Shown: positions 6,146 through 10,635 of the stretch, piece by piece | Layout of the letters: every line of letters begins with the position of its first letter | Position numbering within the stretch: the stretch's first letter is position 1 | Assembly: GCA_039024315.1 (NCBI GenBank) | Contig: JBCCQN010000254.1 | Coordinates: 1-10,635, forward strand | Length of the DNA stretch: 10,635 bases | Source: JBCAWW01 sp039024315 | GTDB lineage: Bacteria; Bacteroidota; Bacteroidia; J057 | Direction: 5' to 3' | The notes under the pieces: generated by a model | Databases searched by the model: none | Seen by the model: the letters and a program-made list of their open reading frames with translations, nothing else | Told to the model about the DNA's origin: nothing | Translations under genes and position numbers: made by a program

Positions 6146-7393
6146 ATGCAAGAAAAAAAGGTAGTTGTCACCGGCCTCGGTGCACTAACTCCAATTGGAA
6201 ATGACGTCCCTTCCTTCTGGAAGGGACTTTCCCTTGGTACTAGTGGGGCTAACCTGATCACGCATTTTGACGCCGAGAAGTTTAAGACCCGCTTTGCTTG
6301 TGAAGTGAAGGGCTTTGATGCGACCGATTATTTTGGTCGTAAAGAAGCCCGGAAGATGGACCGCTTTTGCCACCTTGGTAGAGCGGCCGCCGATGAAGCC
6401 ATGCAAGACGCAGGCTTCGACATGGACAAAATTGATCCCTATCGTTTTGGGGTGATTTTTGGTTCCGGTATTGGAGGAATCGATGTTTTCTCTCAAGAAG
6501 TTGCAAATTTTACCAAAGGAGATGGTACCCCTAGGGTCAATCCATTTTTCATCCCTAAGATGATCATTGACATCTTAGCTGGTAATATTTCGATCAGATA
6601 CGGGCTCAAAGGTCCCAATTATTCCAGTGTATCAGCCTGTGCTACTTCTTCTAACTGTATCATTGATGCGGTAATGCTCATCAAGCTGGGCTATGCTGAT
6701 GTCATGATCGCAGGCGGGGGCGAGTCAGCCATCACTCAGATTGGGATCGGAGGCTTTAATGCCATGAAGGCGCTCTCTGAAAACAATGATGAGTTTGCCA
6801 CCGCAAGCCGTCCTTTCGACAAACGTCGCGATGGTTTTGTCATGGGAGAAGGCGCTGGCGCCTTGATCATCGAATCCTACGAACATGCCGTCAAAAGAGG
6901 AGCCAAAATTTATGCTGAAATCGGCGGGATTGGCATGTCAGCTGATGCTCACCATATCACAGCTCCGCATCCAGAAGGAGAAGGAGCTGCGCGGGTAATG
7001 CAAAATGTATTGCAAGATGCTGGTGTGAAAGCGGAAGAAGTGGACTACATCAACGTGCACGGTACCTCTACCCCATTGGGAGACGTGAGTGAGACCCAAG
7101 CCATCAAAAAAGTGTTTGGTGATCATGCTTACAAGCTTAATATCAGCTCTACTAAGTCTATGACAGGTCACCTACTCGGTGCTGCCGGAGCGGTAGAAGC
7201 CCTCGCTGCGATTTATGCCCTTCAGCATGATATCGTACCTCCTACGATTAATTTTGAAGAAGAAGATCCTGATTGCGATCTCAACTTCACCTTTAATAAG
7301 GCCCAAGAACGCAAAGTAAATGTCGCCATCTCCAATACTTTTGGCTTTGGGGGACACAATGCTTCTATCTTATTTAAGAAAGCTGAGGCCTAA
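6146..7393 (+). CDS. fabF: Beta-ketoacyl-ACP synthase II
   Basis: FabF condenses malonyl-ACP with acyl-ACP, extending fatty acids by two carbons. The product has 415 residues, typical for the family, and starts MQEKKVVVTGLGALTPIG. The Cys-His-His triad is intact: Cys165 in SVSACATSSN, His305 in NVHGTSTPLGD and His342 in MTGHLLGAAGAVEA, with the conserved Lys337 just before. The C-terminal NTFGFGGHN (397-405) carries the gatekeeper Phe401. FabF is assigned rather than FabB from length, the Cys-His-His arrangement and its position behind acpP. It directly abuts acpP (TAAATG), so substrate carrier and enzyme are co-expressed. Confidence 0.97.
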   Translation: MQEKKVVVTGLGALTPIGNDVPSFWKGLSLGTSGANLITHFDAEKFKTRFACEVKGFDATDYFGRKEARKMDRFCHLGRAAADEAMQDAGFDMDKIDPYRFGVIFGSGIGGIDVFSQEVANFTKGDGTPRVNPFFIPKMIIDILAGNISIRYGLKGPNYSSVSACATSSNCIIDAVMLIKLGYADVMIAGGGESAITQIGIGGFNAMKALSENNDEFATASRPFDKRRDGFVMGEGAGALIIESYEHAVKRGAKIYAEIGGIGMSADAHHITAPHPEGEGAARVMQNVLQDAGVKAEEVDYINVHGTSTPLGDVSETQAIKKVFGDHAYKLNISSTKSMTGHLLGAAGAVEALAAIYALQHDIVPPTINFEEEDPDCDLNFTFNKAQERKVNVAISNTFGFGGHNASILFKKAEA

Positions 7394-7398
7394 TTATT

Positions 7399-7480
7399 CC
7401 CGGAATCCGGCCCTCGATCTTACAATGCTTTGATAATTAATCTATTGCTTTGTATTTTAAGGCTCGATTCTGGGTTTTTT
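7399..7480 (+). promoter_or_regulatory. Possible long-range stem in the rnc leader
   Basis: CCCGGAATC (7399-7407) can pair with GATTCTGGG (7466-7474), nine pairs including one G-U, across 58 nt, and six T follow (7475-7480). The right arm ends 13 nt before the rnc ATG. The left arm also forms part of a short palindrome, CCGGA-A-TCCGG (7400-7410). It could be a weak fabF terminator or an rnc leader structure. The long loop makes either uncertain. Confidence 0.2.
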
Positions 7481-7487
7481 CTTTTCT

Positions 7488-8246
7488 ATGTTGTCAATCC
7501 GTCAACTTTATAATCTTCAAGTATCCAAGGACAAGCAATTCGTTCATGATATTAAGGACATCTCCGGATTTGTCCCGAAAGAGGTGTTTCTGTACCGCTT
7601 GGCGTTGACCCATAGCTCTTCTATCAAAAAGTCTCGCAAGTCCCACAATGCTCGTATGTCAGTCGCTAAAGGCTGTAACGAGCGGCTCGAGTTTTTGGGA
7701 GATTCTATCCTCGACTCTGTAATTGCGGAATATCTTTTCAAGATTTATCCGACTAAGGACGAAGGATTTTTGACCGAAATGCGATCCAAAATCGTCAACC
7801 GCAAATCTCTCAATGAGATTTGTCGTAAACTGCGAATTGATTCACTGATCCAACATAATCAATCCGGCACCGTCAACGAATCGATGTTTGGCGACGCGCT
7901 CGAAGCCTTTATCGGAGCTGTTTACCTAGACCTTGGCTACACCAAAACCAAGCGTTTTATCTACAATCGTATTATCGAGCCGCATGTGCATCTCCACTCC
8001 GTGGAACACCAAATCATCAGTTATAAAAATAAGCTGATTGAATACGTGCAAAAAACCAAAATGGGTATGCTCATGTTTGATGTGATCGCCGAAAAAGGCG
8101 ATGGGCGTAACAAAACCTTCCGGATTCAAGCCCGCGTAGGTCAAAAAGTCCTTGGCATCGGTGAGGGTAAAAACAAGAAAACTGCTGAGCAACGTGCTTC
8201 CGAAGACGCCCTCCACAAGCTCAACATTTTGGCTCCGACCGCTTAG
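7488..8246 (+). CDS. rnc: Ribonuclease III
   Basis: RNase III cuts double-stranded RNA, including rRNA precursors and structured mRNAs, in the cytoplasm. The product is 252 residues. The catalytic domain carries the family signature NERLEFLGDS (64-73) with acidic residues Glu65, Glu68 and Asp72, then Glu92 in DEGFLTEMRS, and the second acidic pair Asp136 and Glu139 in FGDALEAFIGAVYLD. A double-stranded-RNA-binding domain covers about 174-247, ending in the conserved lysine-rich KNKKTAEQRASEDAL helix. A basic stretch (KKSRKSHNARMSVAKG, 47-62) precedes the signature. The ATG at 7488 is preceded by a T-rich run and no Shine-Dalgarno sequence. The gene follows fabF by 94 bp, the order acpP-fabF-rnc being common in this phylum. 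It converges on the receptor gene to its right with only 31 bp between stop codons. Confidence 0.96.
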   Translation: MLSIRQLYNLQVSKDKQFVHDIKDISGFVPKEVFLYRLALTHSSSIKKSRKSHNARMSVAKGCNERLEFLGDSILDSVIAEYLFKIYPTKDEGFLTEMRSKIVNRKSLNEICRKLRIDSLIQHNQSGTVNESMFGDALEAFIGAVYLDLGYTKTKRFIYNRIIEPHVHLHSVEHQIISYKNKLIEYVQKTKMGMLMFDVIAEKGDGRNKTFRIQARVGQKVLGIGEGKNKKTAEQRASEDALHKLNILAPTA

Positions 8247-8277
8247 CGTTATTGCTCAAAACTATCAACTCTTTCTC

Positions 8278-10635
8278 CTACCACTCCTTATCTCCAAATT
8301 CACTTTTGGTAAATCGAATCTGCTTGCCCGGCTGATTGAGGCGAAAACTCAGGCTAAGCATCAGGATATCAACCTCATAGATATAATTAGTCGTTGTGTA
8401 AAAATCACGCTGCCAAGTGGTGATCCGTTGTTCGTTGCTTTGTAGGAGCCCCATATCGATGTTTTGCCATTGGAGAGCAAGGCTTATTTTTCCTTCGGAG
8501 AACGATTTTCTCAGGTTTAAATAGGGATTGTAAAAACGAGAATCTAGGCCCTGAGCAGTCACTCGCTCCGAAAGATAATTAAACCCCACTTGGAGCCTCA
8601 AACTCGCGAGGATATCAAAATCCATATTGGCATTGAGAGAGTAAATGGTATTGGCCGTATTGATGACTACACCAAACAAATCTCCAGCGATACGATAGCG
8701 ATAGGCATTGGCACCAGCATAAATCTTCCACCACTTTGTCGGGTAGATCGTCGCTCCAAACTCCAGTCCGTAAGCTTGGCCCAAGCCCGCATTGGTATAG
8801 ATACGATTGAGGATGGAGTCATTATAAACCGTATTGACCCGATTGATAACATTCTTAACTCGGCGATAATAAAGACTCGCATATACGTTATTGTCTTTCC
8901 AACGCTTGTTGATGCCTAGCTCAGCAAGATCGATAAACTCAGGCAGCAATTCCGCGTCCCCTTGCTCTAGTGTTTCAGAGTGCTCCCGCTCGGGAAATGG
9001 CGTCATCTTAAAGGTGGTAGTACGCTCAATTCGGCGACTGTATCCGCCTCGTAATTGCCAATCGTGACCTAGGTCATATTGCAGATTGATCGAAGGAAAT
9101 GGATTAATCAGGCGCAGTTCGTAAAGCGTATCCGGTCGAGCCAAACCCAATGTACGGTCCATATACTCAAGCCGGAGTCCGACTTGATAAGACAATTTCG
9201 CCTTTTGCCCATTGAATTGGGTATAAAGCGAATGAATCTGGCGGCGCAGTTCGATGCGATTGGTGAAAGCGGGATTGGTGATCCAACGATCATTGAGAAG
9301 ATCACGATCCTGATACAGGAAATCTCCGGGATGAGAAAGGTATCGATATTGATAGCCTGCGAGCCATTCGGTGGCACCGACTTTACGCTGGTAGTTGGCC
9401 TGCAACCGAATACCATCCAAGGGATTATCGTTGGTATTGAACTGAGTTTGGAGCGTATCAATGAGCTCAGGCCAAGCGAGGCTGGTATTGTCGGTGGGAC
9501 CGCCCAAGAGGGTTCGCTCATACAAAATCGCCAATTGCAGACTAGATTGGTCGCCAAAAGTACGCTCATAATCCAGCGAACCAATCAAAAAATCACCCCG
9601 CCGTACTCTCAGATTTTCGTTATAAAAAGTGATTGAGTCCAAGCGTTCCGCGGCGCGGAACACAGCCCCACTCTGCTCATAAAACTCCCAATAAGCCATC
9701 GCACCCTGAAAACTAGCCTCTGGTATGTGAGTACGCTGCTGATGGTTGTACAAAATATCCGCCGTCCGAAACTGAGTCCGCTTCCCAGCAAATACACTCA
9801 GCCCCCATTGGTCTTGCGGTTTGGGGCTATAGTTAAACGCTAAGCGGCCCGAGTATTGAAACCGATCGAATGAGCGTTCTCCGAAGGATGGAAACTCTGT
9901 CAAAACCTCCTCTAGATAGGTGTTGACATAGCCCACACGACGACCAGACACATCATTGCGGCGATAATCTAGCCCTAAAGACACATCCCATTTATCCTGA
10001 CGATAATTCATCGTGAGATCGCCCCCCAATCGTCTCGCTTGAGCTTCATTGTCATAAGGTTCGATGCTAGGCAGCCCCCAAAGCCCATTGAGCAAGAGGT
10101 AAAAGCCGTTGGTGGCGCCGCGTTTGGTTTTGATATTGATGATCCCCGCTTTTCCGTCCGGATCATACTGAGCCGAAGGGCTAGTCAGCAGTTCGATATC
10201 TTCAATCGCATTGGCGGGAAATTGATTGAGGATACTCACAGGGTCTCCTTGGATGGGCTTACCGTTGAGCATGATGATAAAGCCTGTAGCCCCTCGTACC
10301 GAAATTTCCCCCTGTCCATCTACCGCTATCGAAGGCAGATTGCGGAGAACATCAGTTGCAGTCCCACCTTGGGCATTTTGATATTGCCCAGCGTCAAAGA
10401 CTTGACGATCTACTTTTTGATATTGCTGGCTTTGGCGACCTTCAATATTGACCGCCTCTAATAAAGCAAGGCTGGGCTGGAGTTTGAGTTGGCCTAACTC
10501 GCGTACTTCTCCCCTCTGCAAACTGAGATCAGAAAAAATTTGACTTTCGTAAGCAAGAAATCGAACCTCTAGGTAATAGACCCCCACCTTAAGTTTGGAC
10601 AAGACAAAATCACCAGTCGAATCAGCCAAGCTAGC
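8278..10635 (-). CDS. TonB-dependent-receptor-like outer membrane beta-barrel protein, 5' end cut by window
   Basis: The frame is open to the right edge, so at least the signal peptide and the first part of the N-terminal domain are missing; the first possible start inside the window (TTG at 10629) falls within a domain and is not the real one. Residue numbers here count from that codon. Residues 1 to about 52 are the end of a carboxypeptidase-regulatory-like domain (DSTGDFVLSKLKVGVYYLEV). A plug domain follows (about 90-170): LRNLPSIAVDGQGEISVRG and the PSAQYDPDGKAGIINI motif, characteristic of the Bacteroidota OMP_b-brl_3 type. The remaining 600 or so residues are a long beta-barrel with many aromatic, alternating strands, ending in the FTKSEFGDKEW tail typical of the group. 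Related proteins sit in the outer membrane; many import ligands with TonB energy. The substrate is unknown. No SusD partner lies downstream, so a glycan-uptake SusCD pair is not supported. Confidence 0.9.
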   Translation of the reverse strand, partial: ASLADSTGDFVLSKLKVGVYYLEVRFLAYESQIFSDLSLQRGEVRELGQLKLQPSLALLEAVNIEGRQSQQYQKVDRQVFDAGQYQNAQGGTATDVLRNLPSIAVDGQGEISVRGATGFIIMLNGKPIQGDPVSILNQFPANAIEDIELLTSPSAQYDPDGKAGIINIKTKRGATNGFYLLLNGLWGLPSIEPYDNEAQARRLGGDLTMNYRQDKWDVSLGLDYRRNDVSGRRVGYVNTYLEEVLTEFPSFGERSFDRFQYSGRLAFNYSPKPQDQWGLSVFAGKRTQFRTADILYNHQQRTHIPEASFQGAMAYWEFYEQSGAVFRAAERLDSITFYNENLRVRRGDFLIGSLDYERTFGDQSSLQLAILYERTLLGGPTDNTSLAWPELIDTLQTQFNTNDNPLDGIRLQANYQRKVGATEWLAGYQYRYLSHPGDFLYQDRDLLNDRWITNPAFTNRIELRRQIHSLYTQFNGQKAKLSYQVGLRLEYMDRTLGLARPDTLYELRLINPFPSINLQYDLGHDWQLRGGYSRRIERTTTFKMTPFPEREHSETLEQGDAELLPEFIDLAELGINKRWKDNNVYASLYYRRVKNVINRVNTVYNDSILNRIYTNAGLGQAYGLEFGATIYPTKWWKIYAGANAYRYRIAGDLFGVVINTANTIYSLNANMDFDILASLRLQVGFNYLSERVTAQGLDSRFYNPYLNLRKSFSEGKISLALQWQNIDMGLLQSNEQRITTWQRDFYTTTNYIYEVDILMLSLSFRLNQPGKQIRFTKSEFGDKEW

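Noticed and set aside
7429..7460. Possible rnc promoter (TTTG at 7429-7432, TATTTTAA at 7453-7460).
   Set aside because: The -7 box misses two of the conserved bases, and rnc may simply be read through from fabF.
8278..10635. SusC-type glycan uptake locus.
   Set aside because: The plug and tail fit the OMP_b-brl_3-like group rather than SusC, and no SusD gene is present downstream.

Overview
The window looks like a chromosomal segment of a member of the Bacteroidota, possibly of the Saprospiria/Cytophagia type, though the class is uncertain. Three things point there. One is the neighbourhood: acpP-fabF-rnc running away from a divergent pair made of an IPExxxVDY-type small protein and pyk. 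The second is an outer-membrane beta-barrel receptor of the carboxypeptidase-regulatory-domain plus plug type, with a C-terminal tail typical of the phylum. The third is an acpP promoter that fits the Bacteroidota consensus (TTG, about 18 nt, TAnnTTTG) and the absence of clear Shine-Dalgarno sequences.

Layout from left to right. A Tat-exported Gfo/Idh/MocA oxidoreductase (65-1459, +) ends in a strong intrinsic terminator. An AT-rich intergenic stretch follows, carrying a 12-bp direct repeat, a possible 47-codon gene (1686-1829, +) and a second clean terminator. On the minus strand lie a large protein that fuses a GT2 and a GT4 glycosyltransferase (1921-3750), then pyruvate kinase (3852-5306), then an IPExxxVDY-like protein (5303-5770). 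The last two overlap by 4 nt and both appear to start with TTG. A compact divergent promoter region near 5798-5848 separates them from acpP (5906-6145), fabF (6146-7393) and rnc (7488-8246) on the plus strand. A TonB-dependent-receptor-like barrel (8278 to the right edge, -) converges on rnc and is cut off at its 5' end by the window boundary.

How the genes work together. AcpP carries the growing acyl chain that FabF elongates, and rnc sits in its usual place behind them. Pyruvate kinase supplies pyruvate, a precursor of acetyl-CoA, from the opposite side of the shared promoter region. The glycosyltransferase fusion and the barrel receptor are cell-envelope functions. Most of the window is conserved housekeeping DNA. 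I see no phage, insertion sequence, CRISPR array, tRNA, rRNA or defence system. The least explained items are the small isolated transcription unit at about 1637-1886, the shared-box divergent promoters and the GT2-GT4 fusion.
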